Of a DNA stretch of 64,000 nt, positions 44,269-53,016 are shown piece by piece (the stretch's first letter is position 1; every line of letters starts with the position of its first letter). The notes under the pieces are model-generated. The model saw only the letters and a list, made by a program, of their open reading frames with translations, had not been told where the DNA came from and ran no database searches. A program made the translations under genes and the position numbers. This stretch comes from Entoloma clypeatum (Eukaryota; Basidiomycota; Agaricomycetes; Agaricales; Entolomataceae): NCBI GenBank assembly GCA_963565915.1, contig OY751492.1, forward strand, positions 186,001 to 250,000, in the 5' to 3' direction.

Positions 44269-44431
44269 CTTTTGCGGAGATGACTTACTCGCGAGCCTTC
44301 AACGTCTCTGTATCTTTCCTGACGCAGTTAAATTTTGACGTGGAACGCGACCACGTGCGAAATTGAATGCGAATATATTGTGTCAAGTTTGTCCTAGCTC
44401 CACAACGTTCTCACTTAAGCAAACTCTTGCG

Positions 44432-45416
44432 ATGTCCACCGAAGATGACAATAACCTCGCTCCGAGTAATGAATTTCCATACGAGTTCATAACAGTCCCC
44501 GCTCGAAAACCTCATACGGCGACCGTTATTTGGCTGCACGTTTGTCTACTACGCTGCAAATCGACAATGATCACCCGGTGTTGATCGCTGTGTCCTAGGG
44601 TTGGGGAGACAATGGAAAAGGAATGCTTCCCTATGCAACCGACGTAGCTAAAGATCGCCGACTTGCCCACATCAAGTGGATTCTTCCTAGCGCATGAGTG
44701 GAAGAACAACGATAGTATGACATGCTCGTTTCGTTAAATTCATTCTTGCAGCCGTCCTATGAGTGTTACTGGAGCTCAAGGGGGGTTATGAATTCGTGGT
44801 TCGTGACTCTGGTTATCATCGCATCGGCCAGGGTTCACCTCATGAAGCTAGGTTCAACATCCTTTCCTTTGATATCGCAGATCGTCAGGAAGATGAAAGA
44901 ACCATCCGCCAAGCGGTGGCCCGAATCAACGATATTGTAACCCAGGAAACAACTAAACATGGTATTCCTACCCATCGTCTCATCATAGGGGGCATCAGTC
45001 AAGGCAGTGTCATGCTGGCGTTAACCACAGAGCGGCCGCTTGCTGGTGTATTTGTTCTCAGCGGCTATGTTCCTTTGAGGAAAAGAACAAAAGAGGTCAG
45101 ATACATTTGCCGCAACGTTTGGTTGAGCGGGGAATGATGGCACCACATTCTAGATTGCGTCCAAATTGGCGTAGACAGGTTGAATACGACTTCTCCGTTC
45201 AATCGGCCCAAACTCTGGCGTCCGACTTGGCGATCAGCTTCTATGCGTCCGAGGAAAGACTGACTGCGGCAGACCTCACATCGGGGTCGGGTGATCGATC
45301 GGATGTTTCCTTCATTGAGTTATAGTGGTTTAGGTCACTGGATGAACGGGGCAGAAATGGATGATCTGTGTGTTTGGATCAGGACTTTATTGCCTGTGGG
45401 TGATGACGAGGTGTAA
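44432..45416 (+). pseudogene. acyl-protein thioesterase-like alpha/beta hydrolase, probably broken
   Basis: Exon 1 (44432-44539) ends with TATVIWLH, and exon 2 starts GWGDNGKGMLPYATDV, the family's V-I-x-L-H-G-x-G-D segment. Later exons give VMNSWFNILSFDI, RLIIGGISQGSVML (nucleophile Ser in G-x-S-x-G), LAGVFVLSGYVPLR, VEYDFSVQSAQTLASDL and YSGLGHWMNGAEM (catalytic His region). This matches APT1-type esterases that remove palmitate from proteins. Three signs of decay: the donor after exon 2 reads GCATGAGT instead of GCGTGAGT, the aspartate-containing segment before VEYDF is garbled, and an extra T near 45323 breaks the frame before YSGLGHW. The copia element sits 165 bp downstream. Confidence 0.65.
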
Positions 45417-45576
45417 ATCGAACAACGTCCAGCGGAGGATGTAGATCGATTCCGCTTGGAAGAACCCTGATGATATGCTCAGCATTCGGCAAGACATGAC
45501 TCCAGCCTGAGAGAGAGAGGTACCTCACTCCCGGGCCGAGGAAGAAAGGTGACGATGAAGGCGCATGCGCTTCGTC

Positions 45577-45581
45577 AGGAA
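45577..45581. other. target-site duplication of copia copy 2 (left)
   Basis: AGGAA directly outside the left LTR; the same five bases follow the right LTR at 52335-52339. Confidence 0.85.
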
Positions 45582-45929
45582 TAATGAAATACCCGACGTA
45601 GGCAGCCCAAAGGGCGCTCAAGACGTATCGGTATGAAGGCATAGTGGAAGCTCTACTGACCTGGTTAAGAGTAACTATAGAGAATCTAGAAGCTATACTA
45701 GCTGTTAGTTAACTCAGAGAACTGGGGTGTTCAAGAAGTTAGGATTCATCGTACTAAATACATGGGTATTTATACTAATCCAATATGCGCACGGACCATT
45801 GTACAAACAATACATAAACAAGTCATGCGTCCGTGGTTGTACCATAAACTCACATATATGGTAATAGTGACTTATAGTCACTTCCTGTGACAAGCACATG
45901 GTGCGACATATCTGGCGATATGTTCAACA
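45582..45929 (-). repeat. 3' LTR of copia copy 2 (348 bp)
   Basis: Starts TGTTGAACATATCGCC on the minus strand and appears identical to 51987-52334. As in the 5' LTR, an ATG at 45642 opens the leader frame, which here runs out into flanking DNA. Confidence 0.95.
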
Positions 45930-45941
45930 CTCCCCCTCACT
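45930..45941 (-). other. polypurine tract of copia copy 2
   Basis: AGTGAGGGGGAG directly before the 3' LTR on the minus strand. The gag-pol stop TGA (45937-45939) lies inside it. Confidence 0.8.
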
Positions 45942-48900
45942 TAGAATCCCGGGTAGGTTTCGTAAGTGGAGTATAAGGCTCTTTAAACTTCATTCGAAGT
46001 AGAGCACGGAATTTTTCAAATTCCTGGCGACCAAGTGGCTTGGTAAACATATCAGCCGGATTCTCTGTTCCCGGAACGAACCGTGGTTCGATCAATCCAT
46101 CTTGAACTCTATCGCGTATAGCAAAGTGATGGATTGCTATATGTTTGGTTCTGCCTTCAGTGACTGGGTTTTGCGCATTGAAAATCGCGCCTTGGTTATC
46201 TACATGGAACGGCATTTTGGTAATGTCCTGTAGTCCAAGCTCTTTGAAGAGATGAGTAACCCATTCGCACTCCCGCGAACATTCACTGGCAGCAATCATT
46301 TCCGCCTCAGTGGACGAATGTGCCACTGTCTTTTGCTTGCGACTTTTCCAAAGAACAAGTCCTCCTGCAAGCTTAAGGAAATATCCCGATTGGGATTTTC
46401 TATCAGATGGGTCTGATGCCCAGTCTGAATCTGTCCATGCTTCAAAGGAAGCCTTGGATCGACCATCATAAATTATAGAATAGTCTTGAGTACCGACAAG
46501 ATATCTGATAATCCGTAGAGCGTATTTCTCATGCTCTTTGGAAGGGTTTGCAGACATTTGTGACATTTTTGCAACTGCAAAGGCAATGTCCGGTCTCGTT
46601 CCAATGGACAAGTACAACAACGATCCAATGATCATTTGGTACCTCGTTTTGAGTGTGGGATCCACCTCCCCCTCATTTGGTGTAGGGTAATAACCCTTTG
46701 GGAGTGGAGTGTCAGCAGCCTTTGCATTTTCTAAGCCAAAGCGCTTAATGATCTTCTTCAGGTATTCTGACTGATCGATTGTTACGATCTGCTTTTCCGA
46801 ATCTTGTCGTATTCTCATACGCAAGAATTCTTTAGCAATACCAAGATCACGACTTTCCCATTTATTTTTAAAGTCAGATTTTATCTTGCGAACAAGATCT
46901 GGGTTTGATCCCATGAACAGGCCGTCATCAACATAGATCAAAGCGATTATCAAATCACCTGATTGTTTGTTGTGGTAAACAAAGACGCCTGAGTCGGTTC
47001 TACATCGAGTAAAACCTAGCTTCTCCATTGATGCATTGAGCGCGATCCACCACGCTCTTGCAGCCTGTTTAAGGCCATAGAGTGCTTTTAATAAACGGAT
47101 GACCTTCCGTTCTTGGCCTTTGACAACAAAGCCCTCGGGTTGATTCATATAGATTTCCTCATCGAGCTCTCCATAGAGAAAAGCTGATTTGACATCTACT
47201 CCTTCAATCACCCATCCTTCAAGCGCAGCTACGGCGAAGAGGATTCGGATAGTTTCGAAACGTATCACGGGTGAGAAGATCTCATCAAAATCGATACCCT
47301 CGATCTGTGAGAAACCCTTGGCAACGAGTCGTGCCTTCTTTCGTCCGTCAGTTTTGACGTCGAATACCCATCGATTTCTGATGGTTTTACGACCTTTAGG
47401 CAGGTCAACCAACTTAAAGACATTGCGCTTCCGGAGGGCTTCTAGTTCCTCACGGCATGCTGCTTTCCATTCAAGCTTTTCCTTTTCAGGTAGCTTATTT
47501 ATGTCCTTCATTTGCCAAGACTTTGGGTCTTGTGGAATTTCGTCATATGCAGGGATTGCTTTAGATAGCAAGTGCGCAAGCATTTGTGACTGTCCTCCCC
47601 CTTCCCTAATATAGAGTAATTCCTCCATATCTATATCCGGATTCGGATTGGAATTGTTCTGATACATCTGAGGATCAGCGGAGCTAGTTGATGGAACAGC
47701 GCCAGATTGCTGGGGTCTGGTCTCCGATCGGGGATTATAGGCGTATCGCCGTGAATCCTCCTGAACGGTTCTGCTCCAATCACGCTGATTTTGACGCAAG
47801 GCCTCAGCCGGGTTGTTCCCGTAAACATTTCCAGGACGCTGGGGTATAACCCGAGTACGACGAGGACGATCAGTCTGTGGGCGATAATCTCCTGGTAAGG
47901 CATGATCATCGTTTGGCGCATCCGTGCGCACACGTTTCCCTGGATTGCGAGTCCGGGGAACCCACTGCTGATTCTCAGCGGTGTCCTGTCTGTTTGTTCC
48001 ATCAGAAGTCTGACTGGAACCTTCGGGAAGCTGACCAGTTTGGTCGCTATTTGTATCAGGGAGGTTATGATTGTCATCATGGTTTCCTGTTTTAGACGGG
48101 TAACGTGAACCGCCAGGACCATGTGCATCATTGTTTTCCGAATGGAAATCGTCGGTTGGTAAAACAGACGGGCCATCATGTCCATTTTCATCATCGTTTC
48201 CCATATCGCCTGATGTTGGATCATGGTATTGTGTTATCGAAGGTATTTTGTTCATTGTAGAACATTTAGGGAACAGCTGTTCATCAAACATTGCTGTGAC
48301 ACCTATGAAGACTACGTTGTTTGGAATCCGCATAAACCGGTAACCTTTAGTTCCAGTTTTAAATCCAATGAAAATCATCAGTTCGGATTTAGCGGTGGTA
48401 GTGCGAATTTCTTTTGGAAGAAAAACGTAAGCACCACATCCAAAAACGTGTAGGTTCGACACATCAGGCTTTTCCTTTTTAAGGGACTCATACGGAGTAA
48501 GCCATCCATGTCTTCTCAATGGAGTTCGGTTATACAAGTGAAGTGCATGTTCTACCGCAAATTGAATCCATGTTTCGGGTAGGCAAGCATCATGCAACAT
48601 AGCAAGTGCTTTATCCATTAAAGTTCTGTTAAAGCGTTCCGCGCGACCGTTTTGTTGTGGTTGGTGCGGCACAGTAACTTCACCCTGGATTCCCATCTCA
48701 CGCATATCTGCTTGGAAAGGGACAAACTCACCGCCGCCATCAAAACGCCAAGTTTTAATTGTCGTATTGAATTGGTTTTTGACCATGGCATTAAAATCAC
48801 GAAGTGCAGAGTGTGCATCGGATTTTAGTCTCAATAAAGAGATCCAGGCGTGTGACGTGTAGTCATCAACAAAGCTGATATAATAATTATATTTGCTATA

Positions 48901-51120
48901 AGTCGCCTTCTTGAATCGCTTTAAATCCGAATGGATTAGCTCAAGAGGTGCTTTAGCGCGTGTCTGAGATGGTGGGAAAGATTTTGAAGGCATCTTTCCA
49001 AGAGCGCATCCTTTGCAGGGTCGCTCAGTGGACGGTTTGTCCACTCCATTGAAACCTTTGACATGTTTAGAAGCATGTCGTAGTACTTCATGTGAAGGGT
49101 GTCCGAATCGCTTGTGCCAGGTGTCATAATCAACAGATTGTGAGACACTAAGACTAACCAAGTGTATTCGTTCCTCTTTAATGATCGTGGCATTTAGCCA
49201 ATAAATCGATTCATTTGCCTTATGAGGATAACACATAAACAAAGGAAGACCTGAATTGGTTTTTAGCGCGATCGAACCAAATCGTCCGCTAATTTCATTT
49301 CCTTGTTTAAGAATCTCGCCTACAGATAAAAGACGAACGTCTAAATCTGGTATATAATAAACGGGTGATAGACGAGTTATTTTATTTTGTTCTCGCCCGT
49401 TTTTCTTGATGGTGTGATTAATCAACACCGTTCCTTGTCCAAGGATCTGAATAGTGTGACCTTTCTGTGCAATTTGCACAGATTGACGATCTTTTAATGG
49501 GGTATACTCAATGAAATCATTGATATCATAAGTAAAGTGCAATGATGCACCTGAATCAAGAATCCAGTTGGATTGATTCTGTTTCTTACATTCAGCACAA
49601 TTCGCATAATGAGAATTTATTTGCGCTATAAGCGCGTGTACAGCAGGTGATATAAATACATTGGACCGCCGTCCATTCACTTGTCTCCAAAGAGGCTTCT
49701 GTGAAGTATTTGTTAACTGCATTGTACGTGCTGTTGAATGTGAAACGTACCCCATGTCGTCGTTGTTTCCATCACCACGGGAAACTTCATACTCCATATA
49801 GTCGTTGACGTATCCTTCATCGTAATAGCCCCTTATGGTGGGGGCTATGTCTTCTGTATCCATCTCATCGGCCCAGCTGATTCTACTCGGCGTCTCTTCG
49901 AAAACCGGAATGCGGTGATTCCGGGGGTCCATTGTCGGAGGCGCTGAAAGCGGCCTTGACGTCGCAGCTTCATTACGCTGAAGTGCGGGGACATCGACGA
50001 GGCGAGTCAGATTCTGCGCTGTTGGAGGGACACCAATGCTGTTAGCCAGTGTGCGCGCTCCATCCAGGTCCGTGAAAGGTCCTGGGCCAGGAATACTACC
50101 GATCGCAAGCGATTGGTTGTTCCTAATCCTCCAGTCGGTGGATGATGAGGGGTGCGGAGTGAAGATGGACCCATTTCCGTAAATGACCGTGTTGGGTAAG
50201 GTCTGGATTGGAAGCTGCCCATCAGGGGCGCTATCCATGGCAGAGGAGGCAAAGTGCGCCTTCTCTTTACCTTTCCAGGGCCCTTTGCCCTTGGTTTTCC
50301 CAGCGGAAGTCCCACGTCCCTTGCCTTTCCAGGGCTTGGAGTGCTGATGCGAATGCTGCTGGTTAGCAGCCGGTCCTTCCGAAGATCCCTGAGAGGGTCC
50401 AGTGCGAGGCTGGTACTTCGGGGGGTTGGGCCGAGCGCGTTTTACCGCAGAAATCTTATTCGCGTGAGCACCTCCTTGGGACTGTGGAGCGTGCGGGTTT
50501 TTACGGAAGTATTCCGAGCGTACTTGCTCGATTACTTTCCCGATCTCGAGTACCGTGGACTGATTGCCGCCAGGCGCCACATAGTGTACTGCATCAAAGA
50601 GGATGCTGTGCACAAGACCATCGTAGCCCTGAGGCAGTCCATTCAGGATCATCATGATCCGGACGAACTTGGGAATGTCTATATGGTTATGCTCGAGTCG
50701 TTGGAAAAGGGTCTGCATCTTATCGATGCCAGATAAAGGATCGGCGGGAGAAAGAGAGGTGCGGAGGAGTTGCTGGAAATCAGCAAAGACGGTGGACGGA
50801 CCGACCGTGGACAGTTTCGTGGCGATCAGGTCCCACATCTCCTTGGAGGTTTTAGCTCCCTTGATGTGGTGGACGAGAGAGTCCGAAATGGACATCTGGA
50901 TTAGGCCTTGGGCCTGATCGTCCTGTTCATGCCAAGTGTTTAACTTGTCTTGGAAATCTGTCTCTTTGGGGTCAGCCGGGAACTTTTTGTCGCCGGTGAC
51001 GATCCTCCACACTTTAGCTGCCTTAAGGTAGGCGCTCATCTTCTCCTGATAGACGGAGAAGTTGGTGGTGGTGAGCTTGGGAACGGAAGAAGCGAGGTCG
51101 AGTTTGGAGTTTGAGGACAT
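45937..51120 (-). CDS. copia gag-pol polyprotein, intact
   Basis: One open frame; the start MSSNSKLDL at 51120 is preferred over an in-frame ATG at 51153 because it fits copia Gag starts (about 1727 aa). Approximate residues: Gag 1-510 with YLKAAKVWRIVTGDKK and a Lys/Gly-rich nucleic-acid binding stretch (KPWKGKGRGTSAGKTKGKG) but no CCHC knuckle; protease DSGAS near 521; integrase HHCC near 670 (WHKRFGHPSHEV) and its D-D-E catalytic residues; reverse transcriptase with YVDD near 1395; RNase H with TDSDWASD near 1563. The product would be cut by its own protease into the capsid and enzymes needed for reverse transcription and integration. A splice acceptor (CTGAT branch, TTCGCAG at 51128) lies just before the start codon. 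Confidence 0.95.
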   Translation of the reverse strand: MSSNSKLDLASSVPKLTTTNFSVYQEKMSAYLKAAKVWRIVTGDKKFPADPKETDFQDKLNTWHEQDDQAQGLIQMSISDSLVHHIKGAKTSKEMWDLIATKLSTVGPSTVFADFQQLLRTSLSPADPLSGIDKMQTLFQRLEHNHIDIPKFVRIMMILNGLPQGYDGLVHSILFDAVHYVAPGGNQSTVLEIGKVIEQVRSEYFRKNPHAPQSQGGAHANKISAVKRARPNPPKYQPRTGPSQGSSEGPAANQQHSHQHSKPWKGKGRGTSAGKTKGKGPWKGKEKAHFASSAMDSAPDGQLPIQTLPNTVIYGNGSIFTPHPSSSTDWRIRNNQSLAIGSIPGPGPFTDLDGARTLANSIGVPPTAQNLTRLVDVPALQRNEAATSRPLSAPPTMDPRNHRIPVFEETPSRISWADEMDTEDIAPTIRGYYDEGYVNDYMEYEVSRGDGNNDDMGYVSHSTARTMQLTNTSQKPLWRQVNGRRSNVFISPAVHALIAQINSHYANCAECKKQNQSNWILDSGASLHFTYDINDFIEYTPLKDRQSVQIAQKGHTIQILGQGTVLINHTIKKNGREQNKITRLSPVYYIPDLDVRLLSVGEILKQGNEISGRFGSIALKTNSGLPLFMCYPHKANESIYWLNATIIKEERIHLVSLSVSQSVDYDTWHKRFGHPSHEVLRHASKHVKGFNGVDKPSTERPCKGCALGKMPSKSFPPSQTRAKAPLELIHSDLKRFKKATYSKYNYYISFVDDYTSHAWISLLRLKSDAHSALRDFNAMVKNQFNTTIKTWRFDGGGEFVPFQADMREMGIQGEVTVPHQPQQNGRAERFNRTLMDKALAMLHDACLPETWIQFAVEHALHLYNRTPLRRHGWLTPYESLKKEKPDVSNLHVFGCGAYVFLPKEIRTTTAKSELMIFIGFKTGTKGYRFMRIPNNVVFIGVTAMFDEQLFPKCSTMNKIPSITQYHDPTSGDMGNDDENGHDGPSVLPTDDFHSENNDAHGPGGSRYPSKTGNHDDNHNLPDTNSDQTGQLPEGSSQTSDGTNRQDTAENQQWVPRTRNPGKRVRTDAPNDDHALPGDYRPQTDRPRRTRVIPQRPGNVYGNNPAEALRQNQRDWSRTVQEDSRRYAYNPRSETRPQQSGAVPSTSSADPQMYQNNSNPNPDIDMEELLYIREGGGQSQMLAHLLSKAIPAYDEIPQDPKSWQMKDINKLPEKEKLEWKAACREELEALRKRNVFKLVDLPKGRKTIRNRWVFDVKTDGRKKARLVAKGFSQIEGIDFDEIFSPVIRFETIRILFAVAALEGWVIEGVDVKSAFLYGELDEEIYMNQPEGFVVKGQERKVIRLLKALYGLKQAARAWWIALNASMEKLGFTRCRTDSGVFVYHNKQSGDLIIALIYVDDGLFMGSNPDLVRKIKSDFKNKWESRDLGIAKEFLRMRIRQDSEKQIVTIDQSEYLKKIIKRFGLENAKAADTPLPKGYYPTPNEGEVDPTLKTRYQMIIGSLLYLSIGTRPDIAFAVAKMSQMSANPSKEHEKYALRIIRYLVGTQDYSIIYDGRSKASFEAWTDSDWASDPSDRKSQSGYFLKLAGGLVLWKSRKQKTVAHSSTEAEMIAASECSRECEWVTHLFKELGLQDITKMPFHVDNQGAIFNAQNPVTEGRTKHIAIHHFAIRDRVQDGLIEPRFVPGTENPADMFTKPLGRQEFEKFRALLRMKFKEPYTPLTKPTRDSK

Positions 51121-51210
51121 GATGATGCTGCGAAACATAAACAGAATCAGCATGTGTTTTTTCGAAAAAGCGCATCAGAAAAATAAATAGACGAGCTGCC
51201 TTGTCGGTCA

Positions 51211-52047
51211 TCATTCTTCGTCCCCTGTTTGGTCTAGTGGTAGCATATGAAATGCCATCACTAGTTCTACCCAATCGTCATGTGCACCCTGAGTGCTGTG
51301 TTGCCCACAGGTGCAAGATCCTCCCTGAATAGGGAGCATGACTTCATTCGCTCTGTTCGCCGCCTCAATTAAGGGGTCATTATCCGGCAACCGAATTTGT
51401 CGGGCCGGAGGCGAAAGAGGAGGTGCGCCGTGTGCTTCAGGGATGGTTCCATCATCAACATACACGGGCGGAGGATCCGTAGGATCTCCATCTTGGGTAG
51501 GTACCGCAACAGGTACCTCAGTACGGCGATTACGCCGTCTGCGGTTCAAAGCTCGAGTCCTTGCTCCTCCTGCATCACACGTAGTACACGAGTAGTCAAA
51601 GGTAGTGTTGTCTATGCAATGCCTCGGGCAATGCTGACTGTCAACAACGAGTTGTCGACACACTCCGCAATGAGCAACGATGCGTCCATTGTCATCAAGA
51701 CCTGAAGGGACTGAGCCCTGTGCTGTTGGCACCATATGGACTTGCTCTCGTGATACGATCATTGTGACAGGGATTCTCTCAAGCAATCGATCAAGAATGG
51801 CCCATTGAAAGGTACATTCAATACCTCGAATGCTTCGAGGTTCACCGTCGAGGGAACCATCGAGCTCGATGTATTCGATGCTGAGGAAGCCAGTCTCCAG
51901 GCCAGCATACAAAGCGGATGCTGCCAATAGTAGCGCAAATGCTAGGATACTGAGAGCGTGCGGCGCTAGGGCCGGGGCCCATAACCTAATGAAATACCCG
52001 ACGTAGGCAGCCCAAAGGGCGCTCAAGACGTATCGGTATGAAGGCAT
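51211..52047 (-). CDS. extra ORF (278 aa) starting in the LTR, upstream of gag
   Basis: The start codon is in U5 of the 5' LTR. The LTR encodes residues 1-20 (MPSYRYVLSALWAAYVGYFI), the frame crosses the tRNA primer site (residues 21-25, RLWAP) and continues to TGA 51211-51213. Residues 7-23 and 31-50 (LSILAFALLLAASALYAGL) are hydrophobic, the second long enough to span a membrane. A Cys/His cluster follows: C127-x2-C130-x8-H139-C140-x2-H143-C144-x9-C154-x2-C157. Next come a basic patch (LNRRRRNRR) and a Pro-rich tail. The HC to F-D-x-x-C spacing resembles the Cys-rich domain of DHHC palmitoyltransferases, but the DHHC tetrad is absent. The frame is separated from gag by TGA codons in the same phase. 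The function is unknown; it may be membrane-targeting or zinc-binding. Confidence 0.65.
   Translation of the reverse strand: MPSYRYVLSALWAAYVGYFIRLWAPALAPHALSILAFALLLAASALYAGLETGFLSIEYIELDGSLDGEPRSIRGIECTFQWAILDRLLERIPVTMIVSREQVHMVPTAQGSVPSGLDDNGRIVAHCGVCRQLVVDSQHCPRHCIDNTTFDYSCTTCDAGGARTRALNRRRRNRRTEVPVAVPTQDGDPTDPPPVYVDDGTIPEAHGAPPLSPPARQIRLPDNDPLIEAANRANEVMLPIQGGSCTCGQHSTQGAHDDWVELVMAFHMLPLDQTGDEE
51975..51986 (-). other. primer-binding site, initiator tRNA-Met half type
   Basis: GGTTATGGGCCC on the minus strand directly abuts the LTR. It is complementary to GGGCCCAUAACC, the anticodon stem-loop of eukaryotic initiator tRNA-Met, as in Drosophila copia, where a cleaved tRNA half primes reverse transcription. 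No site for an intact tRNA 3' end (TGG...) is present at this position. Confidence 0.75.
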
Positions 52048-52334
52048 AGTGGAAGCTCTACTGACCTGGTTAAGAGTAACTATAGAGAATCTAGAAGCTA
52101 TACTAGCTGTTAGTTAACTCAGAGAACTGGGGTGTTCAAGAAGTTAGGATTCATCGTACTAAATACATGGGTATTTATACTAATCCAATATGCGCACGGA
52201 CCATTGTACAAACAATACATAAACAAGTCATGCGTCCGTGGTTGTACCATAAACTCACATATATGGTAATAGTGACTTATAGTCACTTCCTGTGACAAGC
52301 ACATGGTGCGACATATCTGGCGATATGTTCAACA
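51987..52334 (-). repeat. 5' LTR of copia copy 2 (348 bp)
   Basis: Appears identical to 45582-45929. Contains the TATA box and the start codon of the extra ORF. Confidence 0.95.
52171..52180 (-). promoter_or_regulatory. TATA box of the copia 5' LTR
   Basis: GTATAAATAC on the minus strand. Transcription would start about 30 bp downstream, leaving roughly 95 nt before the ATG of the extra ORF at 52047. Confidence 0.6.
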
Positions 52335-52339
52335 AGGAA
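52335..52339. other. target-site duplication of copia copy 2 (right)
   Basis: AGGAA, matching 45577-45581. Confidence 0.85.
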
Positions 52340-52617
52340 TGTGTTAATATACCCAATGTAGAATTAAAAATGCAGAAATGGAACTTAATAGTTGTAAATC
52401 TGGCCGAAAGTGTGCTATATACACTAATTGATCCATTGAACCAAAATGAGAGTCTATCGGAGTTCAGCCGTTCCATCCAGTTCCAATGGAATAACATTTT
52501 ACACACATTTTCATCAATGGTGTATCAACATACAACTTACGGACATCCAATGAATCATTATATAATTGAATGCCATTTCATTTCACACCATTGGATGTTG
52601 AACACAGAATCAGATTT
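52340..52617. other. AT-rich flank of the copia insertion
   Basis: No gene recognised. Confidence 0.5.
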
Positions 52618-53016
52618 TCATTTCATGCGAAGATACAAACGAGCGACAGAGTAGTAAATGAGTGGTAAATGATTCCGCATTAGCGAATACTCCTGCATCA
52701 TCACGTGCAGGTAACACTGTAGATGATTATCGAGGGCACGGCCAACCGATGCATGTACCTGTTGAAGGATTAGGCTGAGCTCAAACGGAGCCACCGATTC
52801 ACTCACAGCGACCGCGATGAGGCAGAGCATCGATGCGGGAACCTCCAACTTTGAATCACATGGCTCCTTCCCCATGTTTGATGTGAGACACAAGGCGGAG
52901 CGCTCCACAATTGATCCTGCAAGGAAGCAATCTTGAATGCTTGAGATGATGATGGGGTGGTTGAATGGTCTGGTGCATGGAGTAAAGCCACCCTGAGAGT
53001 ATAGGATGATTGACAA
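52618..53016 (-). pseudogene. DUF6532-like fragment
   Basis: The frame reads RPFNHPIIISSIQDCFLAGS, VPASMLCLIAVAVSES and NHLQCYLHVMMQEYSLM, which fits the C-terminal part of DUF6532 proteins (P-x-x-H-P-I, then a helix with P-x-x-M-x-x-L-x-x-x-A-V). These are common, often transposon-associated proteins of mushrooms. The N-terminal part is not found upstream, so I treat it as a remnant. The family assignment is from memory and uncertain. Confidence 0.4.

Larger units (their letters stand above)
45582..52334 (-). mobile_element. complete Ty1/copia retrotransposon (copy 2), 6.75 kb
   Basis: The two 348-bp LTRs read as identical, and the element is flanked by a 5-bp AGGAA duplication. It has a primer-binding site directly abutting the 5' LTR, an extra ORF starting in the LTR, an uninterrupted gag-pol frame and a polypurine tract. 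Identical LTRs and open frames indicate a very recent and probably autonomous insertion. LTR ends are TGTTGA...CATTA rather than the canonical TG...CA. Confidence 0.95.

Noticed and set aside
47189..47614. Plus-strand 141-aa frame inside copia copy 2 (and its counterpart at 2061-2486 in copy 1)
   Set aside because: It is the antisense shadow of conserved RT coding sequence; conservation is explained by pol.
51221..51300. tRNA-like A box (TGGTCTAGTGG) on the plus strand within the copia element
   Set aside because: No proper B box or cloverleaf follows, and the sequence is part of the coding frame of the extra ORF on the other strand.
51211..52047. Reading the copia extra ORF as a retroviral env gene or as an active DHHC acyltransferase
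   Set aside because: No signal peptide cleavage region, glycosylated ectodomain or fusion peptide is evident. The DHHC tetrad and the membrane helices after the Cys cluster are missing.
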